A DNA stretch of 38,492 bases from an uncultured Alphaproteobacteria bacterium (GCA_902600225.1 CACKIH010000002.1:77743-116234), one strand, 5' to 3'. Positions 26,268 through 36,029 are shown, counted from the stretch's first letter. Notes: generated from the letters alone by a model not told the origin. Numbers and translations are program-made.

Positions 26268-26806
26268 TGGAAGAAGATTTTTTTCTAAAAAACATGAAAG
26301 GTGTAAAACCTTTTAAAAAAGATATCTCTGTAGTTAAAACGAAAACAACTAATAAAAAAAATGTAAAATTAGATAAAAAAACTAATACTAAAAATACCAG
26401 CAAACAAACAATAGCTGAACACAAAGTTAGTAGCTCAGAGTTTAAATTATCATTTGGTGAGGTTAATAAGGAGCTTAAGCGGGGAAAAATTAATATAGAT
26501 AGAAGAATTGATCTTCATGGGTACGGTTTAGTCGAAGCTCGTGAAAAATTTATAAGTGAGGTGAAAAAAAATTATAACAAGAACAAAAGATGTTTGCTTA
26601 TAATTACCGGAAAGGGTGTTCATAAAAAGATTGAAAATGAGCAAGACACAAATCTTAAACTTTTCTATGGAAAGATTAAAAACTCAATAATAGACTGGAT
26701 AAACGAAGAAGATCTTAAGAAATATATCTTAACACATCAAGACGCAGGTTTTGAACACGGGGGCGACGGGGCTCTTTTTGTCTATCTAAGAAAAAAAAAG
26801 TTTTAA
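26267..26806 (+). CDS. smr: Smr domain protein
   Basis: 179-residue protein with a basic, low-complexity N-terminal half (about residues 1-75) and a C-terminal Smr (small MutS-related) domain: RRIDLHGYGLVEAREKF, CLLIITGKGVHKK and AGFEHGGDGALFVYLRKKK. The DLHG and TGKG and HGGDGA motifs are the conserved nuclease-like signature. Smr domains have been linked to RNA or DNA endonuclease activity; the substrate here is unknown. Final TTAA is shared with the stop of the opposing DUF3108 gene. Confidence 0.92.
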   Translation: MEEDFFLKNMKGVKPFKKDISVVKTKTTNKKNVKLDKKTNTKNTSKQTIAEHKVSSSEFKLSFGEVNKELKRGKINIDRRIDLHGYGLVEAREKFISEVKKNYNKNKRCLLIITGKGVHKKIENEQDTNLKLFYGKIKNSIIDWINEEDLKKYILTHQDAGFEHGGDGALFVYLRKKKF

Positions 26807-27477
26807 ATTCTTTCTAACCTAAAAACCCTTTTTTTAAAATGAATATGAATTTCATATGGAAGAAAATCATTTTCAACAAAAAATTCTATTTTTTTTAAAT
26901 CATTTCTTTTATGATCGGCCCAAATATTTACATAGTCTTCAATTTCTAAAATTATATTTCCATCCTCACTTTCGTTTTGTTTAAGTGTGTAAATTCTTCT
27001 CCCATCAATTGTTTTTGCCTCATTTTCTCCATTTAAAATATTTATAAAAGAGGTAATTGGGTCAAAATATAAATATAAGTCTTCTAGGTCTACTCTAGCT
27101 ATTTCTTCTTCTAAAGGCTCTTGTTTTAATTCAATTAAATAATCATCAAAATACATTTTAACTATTTTTGTTTTCTTATTAGTTTTCCAAAACTGTTTAT
27201 AACTCTGGGTCTTAAATATGTTGTTTTCAATAACCCCAGTTGAAAGATAGCTTCCTTCAAATTTATATAAAGGTGAAAAAATGCCAGAATTTTTCAAATT
27301 TATTTCTGTTTGATAAATATTATCATTAATACTTAATGACCAACTAAAATTACCAATTTTTATTCCTGTCGTGCTGACTTTATATTCTGCACTAAAATTA
27401 TTTGCATAGGATGTGTTAATTACAAATATAATAAAAAATACTAGAAATTTATTCAAACACAACCTCGTAAACATCAA
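26803..27477 (-). CDS. DUF3108 periplasmic protein
   Basis: 224-residue exported protein: signal peptide with hydrophobic LVFFIIFVINTSYA (cleavage about residue 25), then a beta-rich domain beginning FSAEYKVSTTGIKIGNFSWSLSI and containing GIFSPLYKFEGSYLSTG, typical of DUF3108. Later parts include DPITSFINILNG, DGRRIYTLK and a repeated-strand end (EIHIHFKKRVFRLERI). DUF3108 members are predicted envelope proteins with no defined function. The start overlaps the 3' end of the glycosyltransferase pseudogene by 29 bp. ATG codons at 27477 and 27474 are equally possible. Confidence 0.8.
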   Translation of the reverse strand: MMFTRLCLNKFLVFFIIFVINTSYANNFSAEYKVSTTGIKIGNFSWSLSINDNIYQTEINLKNSGIFSPLYKFEGSYLSTGVIENNIFKTQSYKQFWKTNKKTKIVKMYFDDYLIELKQEPLEEEIARVDLEDLYLYFDPITSFINILNGENEAKTIDGRRIYTLKQNESEDGNIILEIEDYVNIWADHKRNDLKKIEFFVENDFLPYEIHIHFKKRVFRLERI

Positions 27478-28835
27478 GTTTTCTTTTTGTAAATTTCTGA
27501 TCAGGTGAATTTATTTTTAACACCTTATATTCATTCTCTAAATAATTTATATCTGAGGGACTCCCAATTAAAGTAAATTTTTCATTTATATTTTTATTAA
27601 GAGGAGACACTATTTTAAAGTGGTTTGTTATTTCGCCTCCTTCTTTATGTGGCATATAGAAATTAATATCCTTATCTCTTAATTCAAAATTAAGGCTTGA
27701 AAATAAAAGCCGATCTGAAACTACTATATTTTTTACCACACCATCTGAAGAATCACTGTAAATTTTTAGAGCATAATCATTTATACCACTTATTCGATCA
27801 AAAATTTTAGACGGATAGCTCATTCCAATCATTACAAAAAGAATTAAGCAGACAATAAAATTAAACATGTAATTAGCTATCTTTAAAAAAGAATTATTAA
27901 TTCTAATATATAAAAGAGCAAATAAAGAAATTAAAGCTGGAGCAGCCCAATTTGCATTAGCTCTGACAATAATAGCTTCTACTAAAACAATTAAAATTAT
28001 AGGCATAGAAAATATTAGAAAAATTTTTTGAATATAGTTCCATTTATTAAATCCAAATATCCCACCCAAAACCATAAACGGGCCTAACATTAAAACTTGA
28101 ATTAACAAAAATTCTAAACCCCTAATGAGATCTATTTCAATATTTCCAAAATTTGCATTATCCGAAGTATGCTGAAGTGTTATCCAGTCATTATTAAAGT
28201 TCCAAATAATATTTGGTACGATAATTACAAATACACATAAAAAGGTAAGGCAAAAACCAAATAAATTATCCAAAAAAATTTTTCTAAATTTTTTATCAAA
28301 TAAAATTAAAACAAATAAACAAATAACAAAATATATAGCTGCGTATTTTGATAAAAAACCTAACCCTAGAAAAATACCTAATAATATAAAATTTTTTAAA
28401 CCTTGTTCACTATTGATCTTAATTAATTCATTAAGTGAAAGTGTCCAAAATAATAATAAAAAAAGATCAGTACTAATTATAAAAGATGAAAAAAGAAACA
28501 GCGGGTATAAATAAAAAAATTAAACAACCTGCAAATGAATCTTTTTTATTTAGTCCAGAGTTGAGTAAAAGATTATAAATACTCCAGGAAATCAATAAAT
28601 AAACAAACGATGGCAGAAGCTTTAATGAAACAAAACTACTGCCTAATATTTCTGTATAAACTCTTATTATCCAGGACAAAAAAGGGGGTTTCGAAAAATA
28701 ACCAAAGTCAATATCTTTTGACCATAACCAATACTGTGCTTCATCGCCAAACAAATTAAAGGTAGTAAAATTTAAGGCACCAATTTTTAATAAAAGTAAA
28801 AAAATAAATGATGGCAATAAAATTTTATTTAACAT
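27449..28835 (-). pseudogene. GT39/ArnT-like membrane glycosyltransferase, frameshifted
   Basis: Polytopic glycosyltransferase of the PMT/ArnT (GT39) type, which transfers sugars from polyprenyl-phosphate donors to envelope lipids or proteins. The N-terminal part reads FGDEAQYWLWSKDIDFGYFSKPPFLSWIIR with the essential first-loop acidic motif DEAQYW and the KPP motif, and ends at a stop after FIPAVSFFIFYN. Removing one A from the A6 run at 28489-28494 restores a frame that reads VSFSSFIISTDLFLLLFWTL and continues without stop through NIIWNFNNDWITLQHTS to the natural end at 27449. The corrected product would be about 461 residues, normal for the family. Start taken at ATG 28835; an upstream ATG at 28856 is possible. 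One base change could be a real mutation or an assembly error. A -1 programmed shift would hit TAA at once, so it is not the explanation. Confidence 0.85.
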
Positions 28836-30159
28836 AATATTTTTTATACAATTCAAATAAAATTATATTTAAAATTACAATAAAAAAGCCAGCAAAAAAA
28901 ATGTCACTTAAAAAATGACCACCAGCCATTATTCTAATTAAACCAAGTACTAAACCAGCAACAAAGCTACCATAAAGAAAAATTATTTTTTTTGTAATTA
29001 AATATAAAATTATAATTGAAAACCCAACAGATGCATCGCCTGAAACAAAGGAGCAGTTTGTTTCACAAGCATTGGTTATTTCAAACCACGGGGTAAAAGA
29101 CTCTTTTCCACCCAACTCCATTACATCGTTTGGTCTTGCTCTACCCCAAAAATTTTTTAGTGTAAGATTTACAAATATTAAAACAATAATAATTTGAGAA
29201 ATCCATAACAAAACTATTTCTTTAATAGAAAATTTATAATTAAAAAAAATTTTATCAATTTTAAAGAAACGCCCAACTATTGGCAAAATTAAAATATAAA
29301 TAAGTATTAGTGGTAATAAAATGTCTCTAAACAATATTGAAGTTAAATCAAAACTTTGTAATTCAAATTGTGACCCCCCCTTATAAAACAAAGATGATAC
29401 ATATAAATCTAAGGATGGGCCGGCAGTCACAAACACACAACTAAAAAACAAAATTAGAATGTAATAAAAAATCTCAGAATTTTTTTCAGGAATTAAATTT
29501 GAAAATTTGTATTTATTATATTTATTTTCTATTAATTTATTTAAAACCTTAAATAATATCAAAGCTAAAATTGCCCCAGCAACAATATCTGTAAAAAAAT
29601 GTGCGCTCACAATAACTCGACTAAAAGCAACAATTGATGTTAAAAAATAAAAAAAATATTTTAATTTTGGAAGAACAGAAACCAAAATAAAGCAAATGAT
29701 AAATATTGTAGAAGAGTGTCCAGAAGGAAAAGAATGAAAATTTGACTCCATGGTAAAATGTTTAAAACTAAAAACGTCTTCGAAATCAGTATGATTTGGT
29801 CTGGGCCTTCCCACCACATGTTTTATAATTTGAGTAATTATCCCAACTGTCAAAATATAAACAAAAGAAGAAATAAAAAAATAGGAAAGGTTTTTTGATG
29901 ATTTAGTTTTTATGATTTGTAGTTTGTTGTTTATATAAAAAACAACAAACCCTATTATTGTAATAGAAAAATACCAAGACGAACTACCAAGTTTTGTTAT
30001 TTCTGAGAAAAATTCTTTTAGAAAAACTCCATTTACCCACTCACTTAAGTTTATAAAATAACTATAAAAAAAAAGATCTAAATTAAAAGAAGCAAAAATA
30101 CTTAATGTAATTAATACTAAAATAAGTAAATCAAATTTGATGCTTTTAAAAATACTCAT
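28825..30159 (-). CDS. Tandem PAP2 lipid phosphatase (two fused domains)
   Basis: 444-residue polytopic protein with two complete PAP2 phosphatase domains. Domain 1 (about residues 1-215) has C1 KHVVGRPRP, C2 FPSGHSS and C3 SRVIVSAHFFTD. Domain 2 (about 225-444) has C1 KNFWGRARP, C2 SFVSGDAS and C3 IRIMAGGHFLSD. Each is embedded in about six membrane helices with the active site facing the periplasm. Domain 2 has Asp where the usual C2 histidine lies, as in some alphaproteobacterial relatives, so its activity may differ. PAP2 enzymes remove phosphate from undecaprenyl-pyrophosphate, lipid A or phosphatidates; the substrate is unknown. Its end overlaps the GT39 gene start by 11 bp, suggesting one envelope-lipid module. 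Confidence 0.87.
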   Translation of the reverse strand: MSIFKSIKFDLLILVLITLSIFASFNLDLFFYSYFINLSEWVNGVFLKEFFSEITKLGSSSWYFSITIIGFVVFYINNKLQIIKTKSSKNLSYFFISSFVYILTVGIITQIIKHVVGRPRPNHTDFEDVFSFKHFTMESNFHSFPSGHSSTIFIICFILVSVLPKLKYFFYFLTSIVAFSRVIVSAHFFTDIVAGAILALILFKVLNKLIENKYNKYKFSNLIPEKNSEIFYYILILFFSCVFVTAGPSLDLYVSSLFYKGGSQFELQSFDLTSILFRDILLPLILIYILILPIVGRFFKIDKIFFNYKFSIKEIVLLWISQIIIVLIFVNLTLKNFWGRARPNDVMELGGKESFTPWFEITNACETNCSFVSGDASVGFSIIILYLITKKIIFLYGSFVAGLVLGLIRIMAGGHFLSDIFFAGFFIVILNIILFELYKKYYVK

Positions 30160-30188
30160 TTTACAACTTTTAAAAAATTAAATGAGCT

Positions 30189-31502
30189 TTACAATATAAA
30201 CTTAGATAAGTCCTGACTTTTAATAAGTTCTCCTAGGCTATTTTCAACATATTCTTTATTAATTATGATTTCTGTAGGACCTATATCTGAGGCTGTATAA
30301 CTAACTTCTTCAAGTAGTTTTTCCATTACAGTATGGAGTCTTCTGGCGCCTATATTTTCTACGTTCTGATTTATCTCTGTAGATAGAGAAGCGATGGTAT
30401 CAATACCATCTTCTTCAAATTTCAAATCAACCTTCTCTGTTCCAAGAAGTCCTTGATACTGCTTAATCAAGCTGTTTTGTGTTTCAGTAAGAATAAGTTT
30501 AAAATCTTTTTTACTAAGACTGTCAAGCTCGACTCTAATTGGTAATCTGCCTTGAAGCTCAGGAAGCATATCTGATGGTTTTGATAAATGAAATGCTCCT
30601 GATGCAATGAACAAAATATAATCTGTTTTTACAACTCCATATTTAGTGGTGACAGCAGTTCCCTCAATAAGTGGTAATAAATCTCTTTGAACACCTTCTC
30701 TCGAAACGTCTGCACCACTTCTATCTGCTCTAGAGGTAATTTTATCTATTTCATCTATAAAAACGATTCCATTTTGTTCAACATCATCCAATGCTCTTGA
30801 GTTAATTTTATCTTTGTCTAGAAGTTTATCAGTTTCTTCGCTTAATAAATAAGCATGAGAATCTTTAACACTCATTTTTTTCATTTTTTTTTGATTGCCA
30901 AAACCTTTTCCAAACACGTCTCCCAAATTAATCATACCCATTTGAGAACCAGGCATGCCGGGTATATCCATGGTTGGTAAACTTAAATTTGCATTAGCTG
31001 ATACTGGAATTTCAACCTCATTATCATTTAATTCACCTGATCTTAGTTTCTTTCTAAAATTGTCTCGAGTAGCTGGAGTCGAACTTTTAGAAACCAAAAC
31101 ATCTAATATTCTTTCTTCTGCATTTTTTTCTGCTTTTGCCTTCACCTCTTGACCCATTTGTATTTTTGTTTTTGTAATACTTATTTCAACGAGGTCTCTT
31201 ATTATTTGTTCAACATCTCTTCCAACATATCCAACTTCTGTAAATTTAGTTGCTTCAACTTTAACAAAAGGTGCATTTGCTAGTTTAGCGAGTCTCCTTG
31301 ATATTTCTGTTTTTCCACACCCTGTTGGACCAACCATTAAAATATTTTTTGGTACTATTTCTTCTTTTAAAGAATCATCAAGTTGTTTTCTTCTCCATCT
31401 ATTTCTTAAAGCAACTGCAACAGCTTTTTTTGCTTTGTTTTGACCAATGATAAACTTATCTAATTCAGAAACAATTTCTCTTGGGCTAAAACTAGATTCC
31501 AT
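30189..31502 (-). CDS. hslU: ATP-dependent protease ATPase subunit HslU
   Basis: 437-residue AAA+ unfoldase that feeds proteins to HslV. I use the ATG at 31502 because it gives the family start [25 protein letters not shown] at 31514 would add four residues and overlap hslV. Walker A is [11 protein letters not shown], the pore motif region is [12 protein letters not shown], Walker B is [11 protein letters not shown] and sensor II contains [12 protein letters not shown]. The I-domain (about residues 110-240) is present. The protein ends in SKFIL, the C-terminal segment that inserts into HslV. It begins one base after the hslV stop. Confidence 0.97.
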   Translation of the reverse strand: MESSFSPREIVSELDKFIIGQNKAKKAVAVALRNRWRRKQLDDSLKEEIVPKNILMVGPTGCGKTEISRRLAKLANAPFVKVEATKFTEVGYVGRDVEQIIRDLVEISITKTKIQMGQEVKAKAEKNAEERILDVLVSKSSTPATRDNFRKKLRSGELNDNEVEIPVSANANLSLPTMDIPGMPGSQMGMINLGDVFGKGFGNQKKMKKMSVKDSHAYLLSEETDKLLDKDKINSRALDDVEQNGIVFIDEIDKITSRADRSGADVSREGVQRDLLPLIEGTAVTTKYGVVKTDYILFIASGAFHLSKPSDMLPELQGRLPIRVELDSLSKKDFKLILTETQNSLIKQYQGLLGTEKVDLKFEEDGIDTIASLSTEINQNVENIGARRLHTVMEKLLEEVSYTASDIGPTEIIINKEYVENSLGELIKSQDLSKFIL

Positions 31503-31503
31503 T

Positions 31504-32052
31504 CTATAACTCAATAGTTTCTGAAATAATATTATGATTTGTATAAATACAAATGTCTGCAGCTATATTAAGTGACTCTAAAGCAATTTCTTTTGCATTC
31601 ATTTTTGTATTTTTCATTAATGCTTTAGCAGCACTATTTGCGTATGGACCTCCAGATCCTATTGCAAGTATTCCGTCGTCAGATTCAATTACATCGCCAG
31701 TACCTGATAACAACAAACTTACATCTTTATCAGCTACAATCATCATTGCTTCCAATCTTCTTAAATATCTATCTGTTCTCCAATCTTTAGCTAATTCTAC
31801 ACACGCTCTTTTAAGTTGGTTCTTATATTGATCTAACTTTCCCTCTAATCTTTCAAATAAAGCGAACGCATCTGCAGTAGATCCTGCAAAACCAGATATA
31901 ACAGTTTCATCAACACCAAGTCTCCTAATTTTTTTAACATTTGATTTCATTACGGTATTACCAAGACTAGCCTGACCATCACCCGCAATTACGACAAGAT
32001 TGTCTTTTCTAATTCCTACAATAGTTGTTGATTTAATAATATTTTTTTCCAT
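31504..32052 (-). CDS. hslV: ATP-dependent protease peptidase subunit HslV
   Basis: 182-residue proteasome-like threonine protease. Autoprocessing of the short leader MEKNIIKS exposes the catalytic threonine of [25 protein letters not shown] (Thr9). The conserved [17 protein letters not shown] and the C-terminal [15 protein letters not shown] complete the signature. The hslV-hslU order and the divergent hisB gene 81 bp away are conserved in alphaproteobacteria. The gap probably holds two divergent promoters; HslVU is usually heat-inducible, but I see no convincing heat-shock promoter. Confidence 0.97.
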   Translation of the reverse strand: MEKNIIKSTTIVGIRKDNLVVIAGDGQASLGNTVMKSNVKKIRRLGVDETVISGFAGSTADAFALFERLEGKLDQYKNQLKRACVELAKDWRTDRYLRRLEAMMIVADKDVSLLLSGTGDVIESDDGILAIGSGGPYANSAAKALMKNTKMNAKEIALESLNIAADICIYTNHNIISETIEL

Positions 32053-32133
32053 TAATTGTTAAGATGGCTATTTAATTATTTTTATCAAGTAATTTACCTA
32101 GAATAAATCATATTTCACTGATATTAGGCAAAA

Positions 32134-32721
32134 ATGCGAAAAGGTAAAGTAGAGAGAAACACTAAGGAAACTAAGATAAGCTGCGAAGTTAACTTAGATG
32201 GCGCTGGCCAATCTAATATTTCAACACAAATTGGGTTTTTTGATCACATGCTTGAATTATTATCTCACCACAGCTTGATAGATATAGATTTAAAATGTGA
32301 GGGAGATACTAATGTTGATCTTCATCATTCAGTTGAAGATACAGCTTACGCAATTGCATTAGCTATAAACAAAGCACTGGATGATAAGAAGGGAATAAAC
32401 AGATATGGTTTTTCATATGTCCCTATGGATGAATGCTTATCAAGGTGTGTTATTGATTTAAGCGGAAGACCAGAGCTTGTGTGGAATGTTAATCTTGGTT
32501 TAAAAAAAATTGGTGAAATGGATACTGAGCTATTCAATGAATTTTTTAAAGCCTTTTCAAATGAATCAAAATGTAATTTACATATTGAAAATCTGTATGG
32601 AAAAAACAATCACCATATCATAGAATCATGCTTTAAAGCCTTTGCTAAAAGCTTAAGGTTTGCAGTTGAAATAGATATTAGAAGAAAAGATAACATACCA
32701 TCATCAAAAGGCACTCTTTAA
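32134..32721 (+). CDS. hisB: Imidazoleglycerol-phosphate dehydratase
   Basis: 195-residue monofunctional HisB dehydratase (no phosphatase domain), seventh chemical step class of histidine synthesis. The metal-binding motifs are [17 protein letters not shown] and [16 protein letters not shown] in the first repeat and [22 protein letters not shown] in the second, as in the two-repeat family fold; [10 protein letters not shown] is also present. First gene of the hisB-hisH-GNAT-hisA-hisF-hisE-HIT run, opposed by hslV. Confidence 0.97.
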   Translation: MRKGKVERNTKETKISCEVNLDGAGQSNISTQIGFFDHMLELLSHHSLIDIDLKCEGDTNVDLHHSVEDTAYAIALAINKALDDKKGINRYGFSYVPMDECLSRCVIDLSGRPELVWNVNLGLKKIGEMDTELFNEFFKAFSNESKCNLHIENLYGKNNHHIIESCFKAFAKSLRFAVEIDIRRKDNIPSSKGTL

Positions 32722-32727
32722 TTTTTA

Positions 32728-33357
32728 ATGAAAAAAATCACTATTGTCGATTACGGCTCAGGCAATGTTTTGTCTGCACAAAAATCTTTTGTTAAAATAG
32801 CAAAAGACAACAACATTGAGGCTGATGTTTTAATTTCAAAAAAACTGAATGATATAAAAAACTCAACTCATATTGTGTTGCCTGGCCAAGGAGCCTTTTA
32901 TACATGTATGAACGGTTTAAAAAAAACTGATGGCTTGATAGATGAGCTTTGTGAATTTGCATTAATAAAAAAGAAACCATTTTTAGGTATTTGTGTTGGT
33001 ATGCAAATGTTAGCTAACATGAGCGTAGAAAATGGAGTTCATGAAGGACTGGGTTGGATAGACGGGCAAATTAAACTATTACCTGGAAATAATTTAAAAC
33101 TTCCTCATATGGGATGGAACTTGGCAATACCAACAAATTCAAAATATAATAACTTAATCTCTAATAAAAATGATTATTACTTTGTTCATTCCTATTATTT
33201 TGATTGTGTTAATAAAGATAATATTTTGGCGGAAACTAAGTACGGAATAAATTTTGCTTCAATTATTGGAAAAGAAAATATATATGGCGTGCAGTTTCAT
33301 CCTGAAAAAAGCTCCTCCCAAGGATTAAACTTATTAAAAGAATTTATTAAAGTATGA
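32728..33357 (+). CDS. hisH: Imidazole glycerol phosphate synthase, glutaminase subunit HisH
   Basis: 209-residue class I glutamine amidotransferase supplying ammonia to HisF. The catalytic cysteine lies in LGICVGMQMLA (about residue 89-99) and the His-Glu pair in GVQFHPEKSSSQG (near residue 190). The N terminus KITIVDYGSGNVLS is typical. Its TGA stop overlaps the ATG of the acetyltransferase gene by 4 bp, so hisH and that gene are translationally coupled. Confidence 0.97.
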   Translation: MKKITIVDYGSGNVLSAQKSFVKIAKDNNIEADVLISKKLNDIKNSTHIVLPGQGAFYTCMNGLKKTDGLIDELCEFALIKKKPFLGICVGMQMLANMSVENGVHEGLGWIDGQIKLLPGNNLKLPHMGWNLAIPTNSKYNNLISNKNDYYFVHSYYFDCVNKDNILAETKYGINFASIIGKENIYGVQFHPEKSSSQGLNLLKEFIKV

Positions 33358-33896
33358 ACATGTCTACACAACTAAAAGAAAAAATTAATATTTCAGTCGA
33401 CACCATTGAAACACTTACGGACGTAGATTTAGCAGATCTTTGTAATATTACAGAACAAGCAATAAAAGCTGGAGGCGGGTTTGGTTGGTTAAGAGTTCCC
33501 ACAAGAGATGTTTTAATAGATTACTGGACTAAAAGAACTAATGATAAATATATTAAACTTATTGTTGGTAGATTAAACGGTGTTATAGCTGGAACCCTTC
33601 AACTTGCATATGAGGCACCTAATATTGAGTCTAGGAAAAATATTGCACGTATAAGAAGACAGTTTGTTGCTCCATGGGCAAGGGGTTATGGTTTGGCTAA
33701 AACAATGATTGATCACACTGAACAAACTGCCAAAGAAGATAATATTAAATCACTACAGTTAGCTGTAAGAGAAACACAAGATGCAGCAATAAAACTATTT
33801 ACAGGTAAAAATTATATCAAGTGGGGTGAAAACCCATACTATGCTTACATTAACGGAAGTTTTATTAAGGGTTACTATTACTATAAAAATCTGTAG
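33354..33896 (+). CDS. GNAT-family N-acetyltransferase within his operon
   Basis: 180-residue GNAT acetyltransferase. The acetyl-CoA pyrophosphate loop is PWARGYGLAKTMIDHTEQTAKE (about residues 108-129), preceded by the central strands AGTLQLAYEAP and IARIRRQFV, followed by SLQLAVRETQDAAIKLFTGKNYIKWGENPYY, the usual C-terminal half. The substrate is unknown. It is coupled to hisH (ATGA overlap) and shares a base with the hisA GTG start, so it is part of the histidine transcript. In other alphaproteobacteria this slot can hold a different small gene; a link to histidine metabolism is only suggested by position. Start could also be the ATG at 33360. Confidence 0.88.
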   Translation: MNMSTQLKEKINISVDTIETLTDVDLADLCNITEQAIKAGGGFGWLRVPTRDVLIDYWTKRTNDKYIKLIVGRLNGVIAGTLQLAYEAPNIESRKNIARIRRQFVAPWARGYGLAKTMIDHTEQTAKEDNIKSLQLAVRETQDAAIKLFTGKNYIKWGENPYYAYINGSFIKGYYYYKNL

Positions 33897-34636
33897 TGCA
33901 AATTATACCAGCCATTGATTTAAAAGATAACAAATGTGTTAGACTTTCTAAAGGTAAAGATAACACCAGTGTTGTTTACAATGAAGAACCAGAAAAACAA
34001 GCTATCTACTTTGAAAAAATTGGTTGTAAAAAACTTCACTTGGTTGACTTAGATGCTGCTTTTGGTAGATCAAATGTTAATTTTGAAACAATAAAGAAAA
34101 TTAGAAAATCAATCTCAATACCAATACAATTAGGTGGCGGAGTTCGAAGTTTAGATTTAGTCAAAAAATATTTTGAAGTTGGAATAAATAATTTGATTAT
34201 TGGGTCAATGTCTGTTGAAAAACCAAATGAAGTTATAACTTTATCAAATATTTATGCGGATAAAGTATATGTATCATTAGATATTCTTGAAGATAACATA
34301 ATGATAAAAGGGTGGGATAAAAATTCTGGAAAAAAAATACAAGATATTCTTGATATTTATACTAACTCAAAAATTAAAGGATATGTAATTACAGATATTC
34401 AAAATGACGGAATGCTAAAAGGTTTAAATTTAGATTTTGTTAGTAAATTTATAAAAAAAATAAACTTAATTAAAAAATTTAATAAAAAAATTATAATTGC
34501 AGGCGGCTTAACAGATTACTCTGATCTAATAAATTTAAAAAAGCTAAACACAAAAAATATTGAAGGAATAATTTCAGGTAAATCATTCTATGAAGGAAAG
34601 ATTGATCTAGTAGAAGCACAAAAAATTCTAAATTAA
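33896..34636 (+). CDS. hisA: ProFAR isomerase HisA
   Basis: 246-residue (beta/alpha)8 isomerase of the fifth histidine step. The N-terminal acid is in [18 protein letters not shown] (Asp8), the second catalytic Asp in [16 protein letters not shown], and phosphate-binding loops in [15 protein letters not shown] and AGGLTD. The start is GTG, overlapping the GNAT stop (TAGTG) by one base. It is less GC-rich and more Asn/Lys-rich than HisF but keeps all catalytic residues. Confidence 0.96.
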   Translation: MQIIPAIDLKDNKCVRLSKGKDNTSVVYNEEPEKQAIYFEKIGCKKLHLVDLDAAFGRSNVNFETIKKIRKSISIPIQLGGGVRSLDLVKKYFEVGINNLIIGSMSVEKPNEVITLSNIYADKVYVSLDILEDNIMIKGWDKNSGKKIQDILDIYTNSKIKGYVITDIQNDGMLKGLNLDFVSKFIKKINLIKKFNKKIIIAGGLTDYSDLINLKKLNTKNIEGIISGKSFYEGKIDLVEAQKILN

Positions 34637-34637
34637 A

Positions 34638-35393
34638 ATGGTAAAAATAAGAATCATCCCATGCTTGGACGTTAAAGATGGAAGGGTTGTAAAGGGTATC
34701 AATTTTTTAAATTTAATTGATGCGGGAGATCCTGTTGAACAAGCAAAACACTATTCTGATAATGGAGCTGACGAAATATGTTTTTTAGATATTAGTGCAT
34801 CATTAGAAAATAGAGATACTATGATCAATGTAGTTAAAAAAACTGCAAACGAGGTTTTTATCCCTCTTACAGTTGGTGGCGGAATTTCATCAATAGAAAA
34901 TATACAAGCATTACTTAAAGCTGGCGCCGACAAAGTTTCTATAAATTCTGCAGCAATTAAAAATCCCAATATTATTAAAGAAGCTTCTGAATATTTTGGA
35001 AACCAATGCATTGTTGTGGCTGTTGATGCAAAAAAACACAATAATGATTGGTTTGTATATTCTCATGGCGGGACTAAGAAAACTGATTTATATGCTTTAA
35101 GTTGGATAGAAAAAGCTCAAGAACTAGGAGCTGGCGAAATTCTTTTAACATCAATGGACAAGGATGGAACAAAATCTGGTTTTGACAATGAACTTTTAGG
35201 TAAGGTTTCAGAATTTTTAAAAATACCCGTTATAGCTAGTGGAGGAGTTGGTGCTCTAGATCATTTTTACGACGGTATAGTTAAAGGTAAAGCTGATGCT
35301 TTATTAGCAGCGTCAGTCTTTCATTTTAATGAAATTAGCATTAAAGAAGTAAAGAAATACTTAAAAGATAAAAATATAAATATCAGAGATTAA
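34638..35393 (+). CDS. hisF: Imidazole glycerol phosphate synthase, cyclase subunit HisF
   Basis: 251-residue (beta/alpha)8 cyclase that uses ammonia from HisH to make IGP and AICAR. The catalytic Asp pair is in [17 protein letters not shown] (Asp11) and [15 protein letters not shown]. Phosphate loops are VGGGISS and ASGGVGA. Its start follows hisA by one base, and hisE follows after 5 bp. Confidence 0.98.
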   Translation: MVKIRIIPCLDVKDGRVVKGINFLNLIDAGDPVEQAKHYSDNGADEICFLDISASLENRDTMINVVKKTANEVFIPLTVGGGISSIENIQALLKAGADKVSINSAAIKNPNIIKEASEYFGNQCIVVAVDAKKHNNDWFVYSHGGTKKTDLYALSWIEKAQELGAGEILLTSMDKDGTKSGFDNELLGKVSEFLKIPVIASGGVGALDHFYDGIVKGKADALLAASVFHFNEISIKEVKKYLKDKNINIRD

Positions 35394-35398
35394 ATTTT

Positions 35399-35671
35399 AT
35401 GAAAATTGAAGATTTAAATGAAATTATAAATAACAGAGTAAAAAGTAGAAAAAAAAACTCTTATACAAATAAATTATTAAAATTAGGACCAAAAAAAATA
35501 GCTCAAAAATTTGGAGAAGAAGCATCAGAGTTGATTATAGATTTTCTAAAAGGATCAAAAAAAAGAACTATAGAAGAAGCTGTAGATGTAATCTATCATC
35601 TATTAGTTTTGTTAAAGTCAAAAAAAATTTCAATGAACGAAATACATAAAGAACTAGAAAAAAGAAAATAA
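35399..35671 (+). CDS. hisE: Phosphoribosyl-ATP pyrophosphatase HisE
   Basis: 90-residue all-helical MazG-like pyrophosphatase, second step of histidine synthesis. The metal-binding motif is KIAQKFGEEASELIIDFLKG followed by EEAVDVIYHLLVLL. It is a stand-alone HisE (no HisI fusion). hisG, hisD, hisC and hisI are not in the window, so the pathway is completed elsewhere. Confidence 0.95.
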   Translation: MKIEDLNEIINNRVKSRKKNSYTNKLLKLGPKKIAQKFGEEASELIIDFLKGSKKRTIEEAVDVIYHLLVLLKSKKISMNEIHKELEKRK

Positions 35672-35677
35672 AAAATC

Positions 35678-36028
35678 ATGTATGATGAAAATAATATCTT
35701 TGCAAAAATATTAAGAAAGGAAATACCTTGCGACAAAGTTTATGAAGATGAGTTTAGCTTATTTTTTAATGATATTAATCCCCAAGCCAAAATACATATA
35801 TTAGGTATACCAAAATTCCCCTGCACAACTTTTTCTGATTTTTTAAAAAATGCAGATAATGAAAATATCACATCTTTTTTTAAGAGTGTTCAGTTTGTAA
35901 TTAATGATATTAATATTGAAAGCACAGGCTATAGGTTGATAACGAACTCAGGAATGGATGGTGGACAAGAGGTTCCACATTTTCATATTCATATTTTAGC
36001 TGGAGAAAAAATTGGCAGCTTAAGATAA
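35678..36028 (+). CDS. HIT-family nucleotide hydrolase/transferase
   Basis: 116-residue histidine-triad protein of the HINT branch, which hydrolyses nucleoside phosphoramidates. It has NNIFAKILRKEIPCDKVYEDE near the start, the nucleotide-contacting LITNSGMDGGQEVPHFHIHILAG and the active-site HFHIHIL motif. Found after hisE in many alphaproteobacteria. Last gene of the histidine transcript; its TAA is one base from the TTA of the opposing BON gene. Confidence 0.94.
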   Translation: MYDENNIFAKILRKEIPCDKVYEDEFSLFFNDINPQAKIHILGIPKFPCTTFSDFLKNADNENITSFFKSVQFVINDINIESTGYRLITNSGMDGGQEVPHFHIHILAGEKIGSLR

Positions 36029-36029
36029 A

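Noticed and set aside
28483-28500. Programmed -1 frameshift in the GT39 gene
   Set aside because: The T-TTT-TTC heptamer has the right shape, but the -1 frame reaches TAA almost at once; the family frame requires the opposite shift.
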